Shown piece after piece: positions 10,472 to 19,752 of a stretch of 64,000 nucleotides of DNA. The stretch's first letter is position 1. Every line of letters begins with the position of its first letter. The notes beneath the pieces are model-generated. The model had not been told where the DNA came from, made no database searches, and saw only the letters and a list, made by a program, of their open reading frames with translations. The stretch covers positions 4,464,001-4,528,000 of the forward strand of contig CP082844.1 of NCBI GenBank assembly GCA_019930625.1, given 5' to 3'. The stretch comes from Nocardia asteroides (GTDB lineage: Bacteria; Actinomycetota; Actinomycetes; Mycobacteriales; Mycobacteriaceae). The position numbers and the translations under genes are program-made.

Positions 10472-11473
10472 TCAGGCTCCCTTGCGGGCCGGAGCCTTCT
10501 TGGCGGCTTTCTTGGCGGGCGCCTTCTTTGCCGCACTCTTGGCGGCGGTGCTCTTGGACGCCGTGCCCTTCGTCGCGGTGCTCTTGGATGCGGTGCTCTT
10601 CGACGCTGCGCTCTTGCCCGCGCCGCTCTTGGCCGTGGCCTTCTTCGCCGCCTTCTTCGGCTCCTCGCCGCCGTCACCGCCCGCCGTCCGGCGACCACTG
10701 GCTTCCAGACTGCGTTGCAGCGCGGCGACCAGGTCGACCACCTCGGCGTCCATCCCGCTCGGGACGAGCTCCGGTTGCTCGGGCACCTTGCCGGTCCCGC
10801 TGGCGATCGCCTCGTCGAGCAGGCGTTTGAGCTCGATCTGGTACTCGTCGGTGAACTGGTCCGGATCGAAGTCGTCGGACATCGCCTCGACCAGCGTCTC
10901 GGCCATCTTGATCTCCTGCGGCCGGGGCTCGGCGACACCGTCCAGGGACTCGAATTCGACGGAGCGGACCTCGTCCGGCCACAACAGTGTCTGCAGCACC
11001 AGGATGCCGTCGCGCACGCGCAGCGCGGCCAGCCTGGTCTTCTGGCGCAGTGTGAAATACACCAGGGCGGTGCGCTCGATCTCCTCCAGCGTCCGAGCGA
11101 GCAGGACGTATGCCTTCGGCGTGCTGGAATCCGGTTCCAGGTAGTAGCTCTTCTCGAACAGGACGGGGTCGATCTGCTCGGACGGCACGAACTGCAGAAC
11201 CGGGATCTCGTGTTTCTCCGCGACGGGCAGTTTCGCGAAGTCCTCGTCGCTCAGGACGACCTTGTCCCCGTCCGGGGACTCGTAGGCCTTATCGATGTCG
11301 GTGTACTGGACGGATTGACCGCACACGGTGCAGACACGCTCGTATTTGATCCGGCCTCCATCCTTGGCGTGCACCTGATGGAACCGGATGTCGTGGTCCT
11401 CGGTGGCGGTGTACACCTTCACCGGGACGTTCACCAGCCCGAATGCGATCGAGCCCTTCCAGATCGATCTCAT
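10472..11473 (-). CDS. ku: Ku, DNA double-strand-break end-binding protein
   Basis: A 333-residue bacterial Ku, which binds broken DNA ends and recruits LigD for non-homologous end joining. The start MRSIWKGSIAFGLVNVPVKVY is the invariant Ku N-terminus. The core runs to about residue 260 ('SEQIDPVLFEKSYYLEPD', 'RQKTRLAALRVRDG'). The last 65 or so residues are a Lys/Ala/Ser/Thr-rich histone-H1-like tail with repeated 'SKSTA' and 'AKKAP' units, a DNA-bridging extension known from some Ku proteins. No ligD is in the window. The ATG shares four bases (ATGA) with the stop of the upstream lycopene cyclase gene, so translation is coupled. Confidence 0.95.
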   Translation of the reverse strand: MRSIWKGSIAFGLVNVPVKVYTATEDHDIRFHQVHAKDGGRIKYERVCTVCGQSVQYTDIDKAYESPDGDKVVLSDEDFAKLPVAEKHEIPVLQFVPSEQIDPVLFEKSYYLEPDSSTPKAYVLLARTLEEIERTALVYFTLRQKTRLAALRVRDGILVLQTLLWPDEVRSVEFESLDGVAEPRPQEIKMAETLVEAMSDDFDPDQFTDEYQIELKRLLDEAIASGTGKVPEQPELVPSGMDAEVVDLVAALQRSLEASGRRTAGGDGGEEPKKAAKKATAKSGAGKSAASKSTASKSTATKGTASKSTAAKSAAKKAPAKKAAKKAPARKGA

Positions 11474-12582
11474 GCATCCATCATGGCCGAAGCCCATCGA
11501 CCTCGCGACCCAACCGGCATCCCGAGTGTCGCGGCCGCGACACGCAGGCGCAGCCGCCCCGGCAGCGCCCGGAACAGGGAACTCATCGCCGCGACCGTGC
11601 CGCCGAGGTCGGTGCGGCCCGACAGATAGGCGCGCTGCGTGGCCGGGGGCAGCGTGAAGAACGTGTCGAAGAACAGCGGGATGTCACCGGGCGGTAAAGC
11701 CAGCAGTGCCCGCAGCCCGGCGGTGCGCAGCTGGTAGACGACGCGTGCGCCGGGCGGCCACACGTCCGCACCCGCCGCCACCGCATCCGCGCAGGCCAGC
11801 ACGGCGCCGACGCTGTAGCCGGTGGCCGGATGCAGGAATCCGCCCGCCGCGCCGAACCTGTGCGGCCCCGGACGTCCTCCTTGCACGGGGAACCGGACGT
11901 GCTCCACGGGTTCGGCGCCGGTGAGCCGGATGCCCCTGGCACGGAGCCGGTGGTGCAGGCGGGTGCGCAGTTGGGCGCCGGTCAGGGCGGGGCGACCGGC
12001 CAGGCAGGTCTCCTCCAACAGCATCCGCTCGTCGTCCAGCGGGACCGCGTAGAGGAACGAGCGCGGTGCGTGGGCTGCGGCGCCGTTGTCGGGACGCCAA
12101 TCCATGAACAAGGGATCCAATCCTTCGCATCGTTGCGCGTCCACGATCACGCCGTAGGCGGTCTGCTCGGCCCGTGTGGGGGAACGGCTGAGCCCGCGTG
12201 CGTCGACGACCCGGCCTCCGGTGATCGTCGCGCCGGACGCCAAGGTCACACGCTCGGGAGCAATATCGACCGCACGATCCGAGACGACGTGCGCACCGGA
12301 CAGGTCCAGCGCGGTCTGCAGCCGCCCGGTATCCAGCACGACGTAAGGGCGGTCCACTCGGTGAGCGCGCGTTCCCCAGGCCGTCGGGCGCGGTACCGTC
12401 GCCGCGACGGCCTCCGGCGTCAGCCAATCGGGCAGTTCGTCGGCCCACGCCGCGTAGGTGGCCGTCCACCTGCGCCCCGGTGCGGGGTCCACCACGGTGA
12501 CCGTGAGCCCGCGCGCCGCGCCGCGGTGGGCGAGGGCGCGACCGGCCGGGCCGAGGCCACAGACGACGAGGTCGGGCTTCAC
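11470..12582 (-). CDS. crtY: Lycopene cyclase family protein
   Basis: About 370 residues. The N-terminal 'PDLVVCGLGPAGRALAHRG' is a dinucleotide-binding GxGPAGR motif; later 'FLYAVPLDDERMLLEETCLAGRP' and 'RFGAAGGFLHPATGYSVGAVL' are hallmarks of CrtY/CrtL-type lycopene cyclases, which make beta-ionone rings from lycopene in a non-redox, flavin-assisted reaction at the membrane. The start is uncertain: GTG at 12582 fits the family N-terminus, while the frame stays open to 12696 with an ATG at 12639. No other carotenoid gene is adjacent. The 3' end overlaps the ku start by four bases. Confidence 0.85.
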   Translation of the reverse strand: MKPDLVVCGLGPAGRALAHRGAARGLTVTVVDPAPGRRWTATYAAWADELPDWLTPEAVAATVPRPTAWGTRAHRVDRPYVVLDTGRLQTALDLSGAHVVSDRAVDIAPERVTLASGATITGGRVVDARGLSRSPTRAEQTAYGVIVDAQRCEGLDPLFMDWRPDNGAAAHAPRSFLYAVPLDDERMLLEETCLAGRPALTGAQLRTRLHHRLRARGIRLTGAEPVEHVRFPVQGGRPGPHRFGAAGGFLHPATGYSVGAVLACADAVAAGADVWPPGARVVYQLRTAGLRALLALPPGDIPLFFDTFFTLPPATQRAYLSGRTDLGGTVAAMSSLFRALPGRLRLRVAAATLGMPVGSRGRWASAMMDA

Positions 12583-13080
12583 GCCGGGCCCGTGTGGATC
12601 CGCAGAAATCCGTATCGATGCATGGACCGAGCCTCTCATCCGCCGGCTCGACGAGAGGCCGGCCGGGTCGAACGCGTCCGATGCGAGTGTCCGCACGCGG
12701 ACCCGGGTCCCGCGGGTGAACTCTTCGCGAATCCTGTCGCGACGATCGTGGCCGCCTCACCGCGTGCGGAACACCGCGGGCGCGCAAGGCCCCATGGGCC
12801 GTCCTGGAGCGGCTGCCTTCCTCGGCCGGACAACGCGGCAGCATGCCGGTCCGGGGCCGGGACTCGGCGCAGTGGACGGAATGTGTTCGCGCTCACCGGA
12901 GTTTGTCGCACGTTGCTAGGATGCCGGGGCGCTGGCGCACGCATCCGGCTCCGGTGCCGAGTGTCAAGTGTCGGCGTACCGGTGCGCCGCGGATGGCGCG
13001 CCGGGCAGGTTGCCGACCGGCGGCCGCGGGAGTCCGAGGACGAAAGCGGTGCGACCGGAACGAGTTAGGGGTAGACGCAA
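12583..13080. other. Intergenic region between divergent lycopene cyclase and MMPL genes
   Basis: About 500 bases between divergent genes. I see no supported gene; open frames lack domains. A TAGGAT -10-like hexamer lies near 12920. A possible extension of the cyclase N-terminus to 12639 would occupy part of it. The MMPL gene has AGGGGT about eight bases before its GTG. Confidence 0.45.
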
Positions 13081-15291
13081 GTGTTCGAACTGACCAGGCG
13101 GCGCAGCCGATGGATCCTGGCCGTGTTCGCGGTGCTCGCACTGGCGATGGGCACGCTGAGCGCGACGCTGTTCGACAAGGTGCAGGGTGGCGGGTACATC
13201 GACCCCGACAGCGAATCGAGCCGGGCGACCGCGGCACTGCGGGACGCCTTCGGCCAGGCGCCCCCGAATCTCGTGCTGCTGGTGCAGACGCGCCGGTCGG
13301 TGGACGACGACGCCGCGGCCACCGCGGCGACGAATCTGGTCACCGATCTGAAGGCGGCCTCCGGGGTGACAGGTGTCACCTCGTACTGGACCGACAAATC
13401 GCCCGCGCTGCGCAGCACCGACGGCACCAAGGGGCTGATCGTGGCCAGCATCCTCGGTGAGGAGGCCGAGGTCGACAAGCGGGTGGGTGATCTCGCCGAC
13501 CGGTTCGCGGGCACGCACGGCCCGCTCGAGGTGCGGGTGGGCGGCTACGCGATGCTGTTGCACGAGACCGTGCAGCAGAGCGAGAAAGACGTCGTGCTCG
13601 GTGAATCCATCGCTTTTCCGATCACGCTGATCGCATTGCTGTTGGTGTTCGGCGGCCTGGTCGCGGCCAGCCTGCCGCTGGTCGTCGCCATGATCACGGT
13701 GATGATCACGATGGGAGCGCTGTGGCTGATCGCGAGCGTCACCGATCTCGCTGCGACCGCTACCAATGTCGCCACCCTGCTCGGGCTCGGCCTGGCGATC
13801 GATTACAGCCTGCTGATCATCAGCCGCTACCGCGACGAACTGGTCGCCGGACAGCAGCCCGCGGCAGCCGTGGCCGCGACCATGCGCTCGGCGGGGCGGA
13901 CCGTCGCGTTCTCGGCCGTCACAGTCGCCGTGGCCCTCTCGGGTCTGCTGTTCTTCCCGCTGCTGGCCGTGCGGTCGATGGGGTACGCGGGTCTGGCGGT
14001 CGCGGCGATCGCGGCGACGGTGTCGCTGACCGTGCTGCCCGCCATCCTGTTCCTGCTCGGAACCAAGATCGACAGCGGGCAGTTGTGGTGGTTCCTGCGC
14101 GCCGCCCGCCCCGCGCCCGGCGAGGGCGCCTGGCATCGCCTGGCGAGGTTCGTGATGATGCGCCCGGTGCCCATCGGCCTATCGGTGACCGCCCTGTTGC
14201 TCGTGCTGGGCGCGCCTTTCCTCGGTGTGAAACTCGGCTTTCCCGACGAGCGTTCGCTCCCGGAGACGATGAACAATCGCCAGGTCACCGAGACCATCCA
14301 GCGTGACTTCGCCGCAACCGAGCAGCACGGGCTGTTCGCCGTGCTGCCCGAAAGCGCCTACAGCGCGGCTGGTTTGGACGCCTACGCCCGGGAACTGTCG
14401 GAGATCGAGGACGTCCGCAGGGTCGACACCGCCACCGGCAGTTACAGCCACGGCGGTCTGCTCGCCCCGCCCACGGAGGCCAACGACCGCTTCCGCGCCG
14501 AGAACGCCGCCTACCTCACGGTGGTCCCGGACACCACCGATCCCGGTGTGCTGGACCGGATCGCCGCGGACGTGCGCGCGACGCCCGCCGCTTCACCGGT
14601 GCTGGTCGGCGGCGTGGCGGCGGCCAACGCGGACGCGATCGACGCGGTGGTCTCGGCGCTGCCGTACGCGCTGGTCTTCGTCGTGCTGATCATGATGGTG
14701 GTCCTGTTCCTGCTCACCGGCAGCGTCGTGCTGCCGCTGCTGGCGGTCGTGCTCAGCTTCCTGAGCCTCACCGCGACGTTCGGTGCGCTGGTGTGGATCT
14801 TCCAGGACGGTCACCTCTCCGGGCTGCTCGGCTTCACCGTCACCGGCGACCTGCCCCCGACGGTTCCGGTCATGCTGTTCGGCGTGGCGTTCGGTCTCGC
14901 CATGGACTACCAGGTGTTCTTGTTGGCGCGTATCCGGGAGGAGTACCAGCGCACCAGATCCAACGCCTTGGCCGTCACCTCCGGGCTGGAGCGGATCGGC
15001 CGGATCGTCACCGCGGCGGCGGTCCTGATCTCGCTGGTGTTCCTCGGTTTCCTCGCCTCCGACATCACCTTCATGAAGGCGTTCGGCATCGGGCTACCGC
15101 TCGCCGTCCTGGTGGACGCGACCCTGGTGCGCGGCTTCCTGCTGCCCGCGGCCATGGAACTGCTCGGCGATTGGAACTGGTACGCGCCCGGACCGCTGCG
15201 CAAACTGCACCGGCGATTCGGCATCGAAGAGCAGTCTGCCGCCCCGGCGGTCGCAGGTCGCGAGGATTGGCGTCAGCCCGCCCGGCTCTGA
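13081..15291 (+). CDS. MMPL family RND transporter
   Basis: A 736-residue membrane transporter of the mycobacterial MmpL/RND superfamily, which exports lipids or other hydrophobic compounds using proton motive force. Architecture is two repeats: one helix near residues 12-32, a periplasmic loop, five helices (about 175-330), then a second helix near 365, a loop and five helices (about 530-710). The proton-relay segments 'LLGLGLAIDYSLLIISRYRDEL' and 'FGVAFGLAMDYQVFLLARIREEY' carry the paired Asp-Tyr motifs. The GTG start gives MFELTRRRSRWILAVF. No glycolipid genes are adjacent, so the cargo is unknown. Confidence 0.9.
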   Translation: MFELTRRRSRWILAVFAVLALAMGTLSATLFDKVQGGGYIDPDSESSRATAALRDAFGQAPPNLVLLVQTRRSVDDDAAATAATNLVTDLKAASGVTGVTSYWTDKSPALRSTDGTKGLIVASILGEEAEVDKRVGDLADRFAGTHGPLEVRVGGYAMLLHETVQQSEKDVVLGESIAFPITLIALLLVFGGLVAASLPLVVAMITVMITMGALWLIASVTDLAATATNVATLLGLGLAIDYSLLIISRYRDELVAGQQPAAAVAATMRSAGRTVAFSAVTVAVALSGLLFFPLLAVRSMGYAGLAVAAIAATVSLTVLPAILFLLGTKIDSGQLWWFLRAARPAPGEGAWHRLARFVMMRPVPIGLSVTALLLVLGAPFLGVKLGFPDERSLPETMNNRQVTETIQRDFAATEQHGLFAVLPESAYSAAGLDAYARELSEIEDVRRVDTATGSYSHGGLLAPPTEANDRFRAENAAYLTVVPDTTDPGVLDRIAADVRATPAASPVLVGGVAAANADAIDAVVSALPYALVFVVLIMMVVLFLLTGSVVLPLLAVVLSFLSLTATFGALVWIFQDGHLSGLLGFTVTGDLPPTVPVMLFGVAFGLAMDYQVFLLARIREEYQRTRSNALAVTSGLERIGRIVTAAAVLISLVFLGFLASDITFMKAFGIGLPLAVLVDATLVRGFLLPAAMELLGDWNWYAPGPLRKLHRRFGIEEQSAAPAVAGREDWRQPARL

Positions 15292-15389
15292 CCGCGGCAG
15301 CCTGGGCGGATCGGGTAGGGTCTTGTGGGCAGCCGGGGGGAGTCCACACGGGGTGGGACGGCTGTCGGGAGATGTGGAGGGCGCTCGCG

Positions 15390-16187
15390 ATGACCTATCC
15401 ATCCGGCTCCGAATTCGGGGTCGGCTCAGAGGGTTACGGCACAGGGGACGAGACCTACCCATCGGACTGGGGGCGGATGTCGCCGCCGAGCGCGTACCCG
15501 GTGGCGGCGTGGGAGGAGCCTCCGCTTCCACCGCCGCCGAGGTCCGGAAAGGGTGTCATCGTCGCTCTGGTGGTCGGCCTCGTGGTCGTGCTGGTGGCGG
15601 TCGGTGTCGGCGTGGCGCGGTATCCGCGCGAGCGAGGGCACGCGCAAGCCGCGGCGACCTCCGCCGAAGCGACGTCGGCCGCTGCGACCACACGCACGGG
15701 CGGCGCCACCAGCACGCGCCCGGCGCGCCCCGCTTCGGGCAGGCTGAGCTACACCGAATACGCGGGGGACTGGGACTTCCGGTTCGATCGCGTGGAACTG
15801 CACGCCGACTGGGTGGACGGTCGTGATCACGCCGATTGCGGCCCCATCGAGGCGGCGGGCAAGCTCACCGGCCTCGGTTGCGCCTACGCGGCGGAACTGG
15901 TGTACCGGACCGAGGGCGGCGCGCTCATGCTCACCCAGTTCGTGCTCGGCATGACCGATCAAGGCCGGGCCGCCGCGGCGAAGGACCGGTTCACCGACGC
16001 CGACCTCACGCTGCGCCCCGGCACCTACATCAAGGGCTATGCGACCGGCAAGTGGAAGGACGGCAGCCAGAAGGAGTTCGTGGTGGTGACGCTGGCGACC
16101 GCCACCGACGCGGTCGACGCGCCGACCGTCGAGAAGTACCTGCGCTACCGGCACGCCGACATGCTCGGCGCACTGGCGTTCCGGTAG
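15390..16187 (+). CDS. Membrane-anchored protein with an extracytoplasmic domain, unknown function
   Basis: A 265-residue protein. Residues 1-53 are cytoplasmic, rich in Gly, Ser, Tyr and Pro, ending 'PPLPPPPRSGKG'. Residues 54-74 are one transmembrane helix (Val/Leu/Ala). A Thr/Ala/Ser-rich linker (about 80-115) precedes a folded external domain with two cysteines ('DHADCGPIEA', 'LGCAYAAEL') and 'TPGTYIKGYATGKWKDG'-like strands. The ATG at 15390 has GGAGG nine bases upstream; the frame runs farther 5' only as antisense overlap of the MMPL gene. It may be coupled to the MMPL transporter 98 bases upstream. Confidence 0.7.
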   Translation: MTYPSGSEFGVGSEGYGTGDETYPSDWGRMSPPSAYPVAAWEEPPLPPPPRSGKGVIVALVVGLVVVLVAVGVGVARYPRERGHAQAAATSAEATSAAATTRTGGATSTRPARPASGRLSYTEYAGDWDFRFDRVELHADWVDGRDHADCGPIEAAGKLTGLGCAYAAELVYRTEGGALMLTQFVLGMTDQGRAAAAKDRFTDADLTLRPGTYIKGYATGKWKDGSQKEFVVVTLATATDAVDAPTVEKYLRYRHADMLGALAFR

Positions 16188-16221
16188 CGCACCGCACCCC
16201 GAGGCAGGGTCTTGTGCGGGG

Positions 16222-16986
16222 TCAGATCCCGCCGGTGGACAGCAGCCCGCCGTCCACGCGCACCGTCTCGCCGGTGATCCACGCCGCCTCGTCGGAGACC
16301 AGGAAGCCGATCAGGCGCGCCACGTCCTCCGGAGTGCCCAGCCGCTTCATCGGGTACACGCTCGCGGCGCGCTCCTCGTCGGACGAATACAGCGCGTCGG
16401 CGAACTTCGTCTTGATCACGCCCGGCGCGACCGCGTTCACCCGGATCTTCGGCCCCAACTGCCAGGCGAGTTCACCGGTGAGATGGATCAGCGCGGACTT
16501 GGACGCGCCGTAGGCGGCGATCACGCCGGTCGAGCGGATGCCCGCCACGCTGGCCACGTTGACCACGGCGCCGCCGTGGTCGCGCATCCACGCCCGGTAG
16601 GCCTCCTGGATGTAGCCGAGGGCCGCGACCACGTTCACGTCGAAGATCTTGCGCACGGCGTCCAGGTCGGCGTCCATCAGGGAACCGAAGACCGGGTTGA
16701 TGCCGGTGTTGTTGATCAGGACATCCAGCGAACCGAACTCCGTGACCGCGCGCTCGACCGCGGCCGCCCGATCCTCGGCGACGCCCGAGTTTCCCGGCAG
16801 GGCGACGACCTGGCCCTGGTGTCCCAGCCCGCGCAGCTCGGCGGCGGCCTCCTCCAGCGGGTCCTTCTTCCGCGCGGTGATCAGCACGTTCGCGCCGCGT
16901 GCGAGCAACTCCGCCGCGACCGCCTTGCCGATGCCCCGGCTGGCCCCCGTGACCAGTGCGCTCTTGCCCAATAGATCGGTACTCAT
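16222..16986 (-). CDS. SDR family oxidoreductase (FabG-like)
   Basis: A 254-residue classical SDR. Cofactor motif TGASRGIG is at residues 14-21, 'NNTGINP' near 90, and the catalytic Tyr/Lys in 'IAAYGASKSAL'. The C-terminal 'ITGETVRVDGGLLSTGG' is typical of FabG-like enzymes. The ATG at 16986 matches the conserved N-terminus MSTDLLGKSALVTG; the frame stays open upstream but without coding character. It is divergent from the ABC-F gene (166 bases between starts). The substrate cannot be read from the sequence. Confidence 0.86.
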   Translation of the reverse strand: MSTDLLGKSALVTGASRGIGKAVAAELLARGANVLITARKKDPLEEAAAELRGLGHQGQVVALPGNSGVAEDRAAAVERAVTEFGSLDVLINNTGINPVFGSLMDADLDAVRKIFDVNVVAALGYIQEAYRAWMRDHGGAVVNVASVAGIRSTGVIAAYGASKSALIHLTGELAWQLGPKIRVNAVAPGVIKTKFADALYSSDEERAASVYPMKRLGTPEDVARLIGFLVSDEAAWITGETVRVDGGLLSTGGI

Positions 16987-17152
16987 GGCTCGCACGGTAG
17001 CGCAGCTGTTCGCGCGGGCCGTTACCGCCGTCACATGCGGGGTGCCGACAAGGGGAAGGTCCCTTCGCGCCGGGTAAAATCGGTGGTTCTTGTGCGCGTC
17101 GGGTCGCACAATCGAGCACGCGTCCAGCACCACGATCCACGAGGAGAAGTTT

Positions 17153-18784
17153 GTGATCACCGCGACCGACCTGGAGGTCCGGGCCGGAGTCCGCACCCTG
17201 CTGTCCGCACCGGGACCGGCGCTGCGGGTGCAGGCGGGCGACCGGATCGGGCTGGTCGGGCGCAACGGCGCGGGAAAGACCACCACGCTGCGCATCCTGG
17301 CCGGAGAGGGGGAGCCGTACGCCGGAAAGATCATCCGCTCCAGCGACATCGGCTACCTGCCCCAGGATCCGCGCGAGGGCAACCTGGACGTGCTGGCCCG
17401 GGACCGGGTGCTGTCGGCGCGCGGCCTGGACACGCTGATCCGGGAGATGGAGAAGCAGCAGGCGCTGATGGCGGAGGTCGCCGACGACAAAGAGCGCGAG
17501 AAGGCGGTCCGCAAGTACGGCAGGCTCGAAGAGCGTTTCTCGGCCCTCGGCGGTTACGTCGCCGAGAGCGAGGCGGCGCGCATCTGCCACAGCCTCGGTC
17601 TGCCCGACCGGGTGCTCGGGCAGTCGCTGCGCACCCTGTCCGGTGGTCAGCGGCGGCGAATCGAATTGGCCCGCATCCTGTTCGCGGCCTCCGACGGCAG
17701 CGGCGGGCGTTCGGACACCATCTTGCTGCTGGACGAGCCGACCAACCACCTCGACGCCGACTCGATCACCTGGTTGCGGGGATTCCTGCAGAATCACGAC
17801 GGCGGCCTGATCGTGATCAGTCACGACGTGGAACTGCTCGCCGACGTGGTGAACAAGGTGTGGTTCCTGGACGCGGTGCGCGGCGAGGCCGACGTCTACA
17901 ACATGGGCTGGAAGAAGTATCTGGACGCGCGCGCCACCGATGAGCAGCGCAGGCGCCGGGAACGCGCGAATGCCGAGAAGAAGGCGAGTGCGTTGCGCGC
18001 CCAGGCGGCCAAGCTCGGCGCCAAGGCCACGAAAGCCACTGCGGCGCAGAACATGGCCAAGCGCGCCGATCGCCTGCTGGCCGAACTCGACGACGTGCGC
18101 GTCGCCGACAAGGTCGCCCGGATCAAGTTCCCCGAGCCCGCGGCCTGCGGCAAGACGCCGCTGATGGCCGAGAACCTGACCAAGGTCTACGGCTCGCTGG
18201 AGATCTTCACCGGTGTCGATCTCGCGATCGACCGCGGCAGCCGGGTGGTGGTGCTGGGGCTCAACGGCGCGGGTAAGACGACGTTGCTGCGCCTGCTGGC
18301 CGGAGTGGAACAGCCGACAGCGGGCGGCTTGGTGCCGGGACACGGCCTGAAGGTCGGGTACTTCGCCCAAGAGCACGACACCCTGGACGACAACGCCACC
18401 GTGTGGGAGAACATCCGTCACGCGGCGCCGGACGCGGGCGAGCAGGATCTGCGCGGCCTACTCGGCGCGTTCATGTTCTCCGGTCCGCAGCTCGAGCAGC
18501 CCGCGGGCACCCTCTCAGGCGGTGAGAAGACCCGTCTCGCGCTGGCCGGACTGGTCTCCTCCGCAGCGAACGTGCTGCTGCTGGACGAGCCCACGAACAA
18601 CCTCGACCCCGTCTCGCGAGAGCAGGTGCTGGACGCCCTGCGCACCTACGCGGGCGCCGTGGTGCTGGTCACCCACGACCCGGGCGCAGCGGAGGCGCTG
18701 TCTCCGGAACGCGTGATCCTGCTCCCGGACGGGACAGAAGACCATTGGTCGGCCGAATATCTGGAACTTATTCAGCTTGCGTGA
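17153..18784 (+). CDS. ABC-F family ATPase (Rv1473-like)
   Basis: A 543-residue protein with two ABC domains and no membrane helices, hence ABC-F type: ribosome-associated factors that relieve stalling or protect from antibiotics. First Walker A is GRNGAGKTTT near residue 37 and signature 'LSGGQRRRIELARI' near 162; the second set is 'GLNGAGKTTLLRLLAG' near 370 and 'LSGGEKTRLALAGL' near 455. A charged linker with a Lys/Arg/Ala-rich coiled coil ('ERANAEKKASALRAQ') separates them. The GTG at 17153 has GAGGAG six bases upstream, and TAAAAT at 17075-17080 is a candidate -10. The next gene matches Rv1473A, so the mycobacterial pair is kept. Confidence 0.9.
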   Translation: MITATDLEVRAGVRTLLSAPGPALRVQAGDRIGLVGRNGAGKTTTLRILAGEGEPYAGKIIRSSDIGYLPQDPREGNLDVLARDRVLSARGLDTLIREMEKQQALMAEVADDKEREKAVRKYGRLEERFSALGGYVAESEAARICHSLGLPDRVLGQSLRTLSGGQRRRIELARILFAASDGSGGRSDTILLLDEPTNHLDADSITWLRGFLQNHDGGLIVISHDVELLADVVNKVWFLDAVRGEADVYNMGWKKYLDARATDEQRRRRERANAEKKASALRAQAAKLGAKATKATAAQNMAKRADRLLAELDDVRVADKVARIKFPEPAACGKTPLMAENLTKVYGSLEIFTGVDLAIDRGSRVVVLGLNGAGKTTLLRLLAGVEQPTAGGLVPGHGLKVGYFAQEHDTLDDNATVWENIRHAAPDAGEQDLRGLLGAFMFSGPQLEQPAGTLSGGEKTRLALAGLVSSAANVLLLDEPTNNLDPVSREQVLDALRTYAGAVVLVTHDPGAAEALSPERVILLPDGTEDHWSAEYLELIQLA

Positions 18785-18865
18785 GTTTCATCACAGGAAC
18801 CCGTTGATCACGGCCTGCTGAGTGCTTAGCCTGGAAAGACGCTGCTCGGCGACTCGGAGGAAGCC

Positions 18866-19096
18866 ATGAGCGACAGGCCACAAAGCAAGGCCCCATTGGG
18901 TAAGGGCACACGCGTCACCGGGAAGTCACGCGATCGCCTACAAACCCAGCTGAAGAAACAGTACGAGGCGGGTGCGAGCATCCGGTCACTGGCGCGGTCC
19001 ACCGGCCGCTCCTACGGCTTCATCCATAACGTGCTGGTGGAGTCGGATGTGCAACTCCGCAGCCGGGGCGGAGCCAATCGCCGCAAGAGCCAATAG
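18866..19096 (+). CDS. Small helix-turn-helix protein (Rv1473A-like)
   Basis: A 76-residue basic protein. Residues 22-60 contain a helix-turn-helix: 'RLQTQLKKQYEAGASIRSLARSTGRSYGFIHNVLVES', with the recognition helix around 'SYGFIHNVL'. The N- and C-termini are short charged tails. It sits 81 bases behind the ABC-F gene, as Rv1473A does behind Rv1473. It is probably a nucleoid-type or transcriptional regulator; DNA targets are unknown. The ATG has GGAGG eight bases upstream. Confidence 0.82.
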   Translation: MSDRPQSKAPLGKGTRVTGKSRDRLQTQLKKQYEAGASIRSLARSTGRSYGFIHNVLVESDVQLRSRGGANRRKSQ

Positions 19097-19176
19097 CGCC
19101 GCCGTACCGGCGCGATGAATCCGCGCCGCGAGCACCGTCCGCACTGTGGGGACACGTTGTCGACGGAAGGAACCTC

Positions 19177-19752
19177 GTGGTGCGGGACTTGCTGCTGCAG
19201 ATCATGGTGACGCTGGACGGCTATGCGGCCGGCCCGGACGGAGCGCTCGACTGGATCGAAGTCGACGACCCAGAACTGGACGCCTACCTCGCCGAGTTGC
19301 TCGGCGGCGTCGATGCCCAGATCTTCGGGCGCACGTCTTACGAGCTGCTGGCCGGGTATTGGCCCGACGCGCAACGCGATCCGGCGACGCCGGGGGACGC
19401 GATGCTGGCCCCGCTGGTCAACGCGCTGCCCAAGCTCGTGCTGTCGCACCGGACGGACCTGGAACTGCCCTGGCAGCCCGCCCGCCGGATCGGCGCGGAC
19501 CTGCCCGCCGAGATCGCGGAGCTGAAGAACAGTCCCGGCAAGCCGCTGGTGGTGTTCGCCGGTGTCCGCACGGCGCAGGAGTTCCTGCGTCTCGACGCGG
19601 TGGACGAACTTCGGCTGCTGGTGTTTCCGGTGCTGCTCGGCGCAGGCCTGCCGCTGTTCGGCGAGGTCGCACCCCGGCTGCTACGACTGGTGGACGCCGT
19701 GGCGTTCCGGGCCTCCGGCGTGGTGCTGCAGACCTATCGCCGGGCTCAGTAG
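19177..19752 (+). CDS. Dihydrofolate reductase family protein (RibD C-terminal-like)
   Basis: A 191-residue protein of the DHFR/RibD-C fold: 'LLLQIMVTLDGYAAGPDGALDWI' at the N-terminus, 'GRTSYELLAGYWP' near residue 50, and 'LRLLVFPVLLGAGLPLFG' near 155. This family includes NADPH-dependent reductases; YwjB/YyaP-like members are usually of unknown substrate. The GTG at 19177 follows GGAAGGAAC at a good distance. It runs convergently into the ATP-grasp gene, overlapping it by seven bases at the 3' ends. Confidence 0.82.
   Translation: MVRDLLLQIMVTLDGYAAGPDGALDWIEVDDPELDAYLAELLGGVDAQIFGRTSYELLAGYWPDAQRDPATPGDAMLAPLVNALPKLVLSHRTDLELPWQPARRIGADLPAEIAELKNSPGKPLVVFAGVRTAQEFLRLDAVDELRLLVFPVLLGAGLPLFGEVAPRLLRLVDAVAFRASGVVLQTYRRAQ

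Noticed and set aside
16987..17349. N-terminal extension of the SDR at 16222-16986
   Set aside because: Lies antisense to the ABC-F gene start and lacks similarity; the Rossmann motif needs only the short form.
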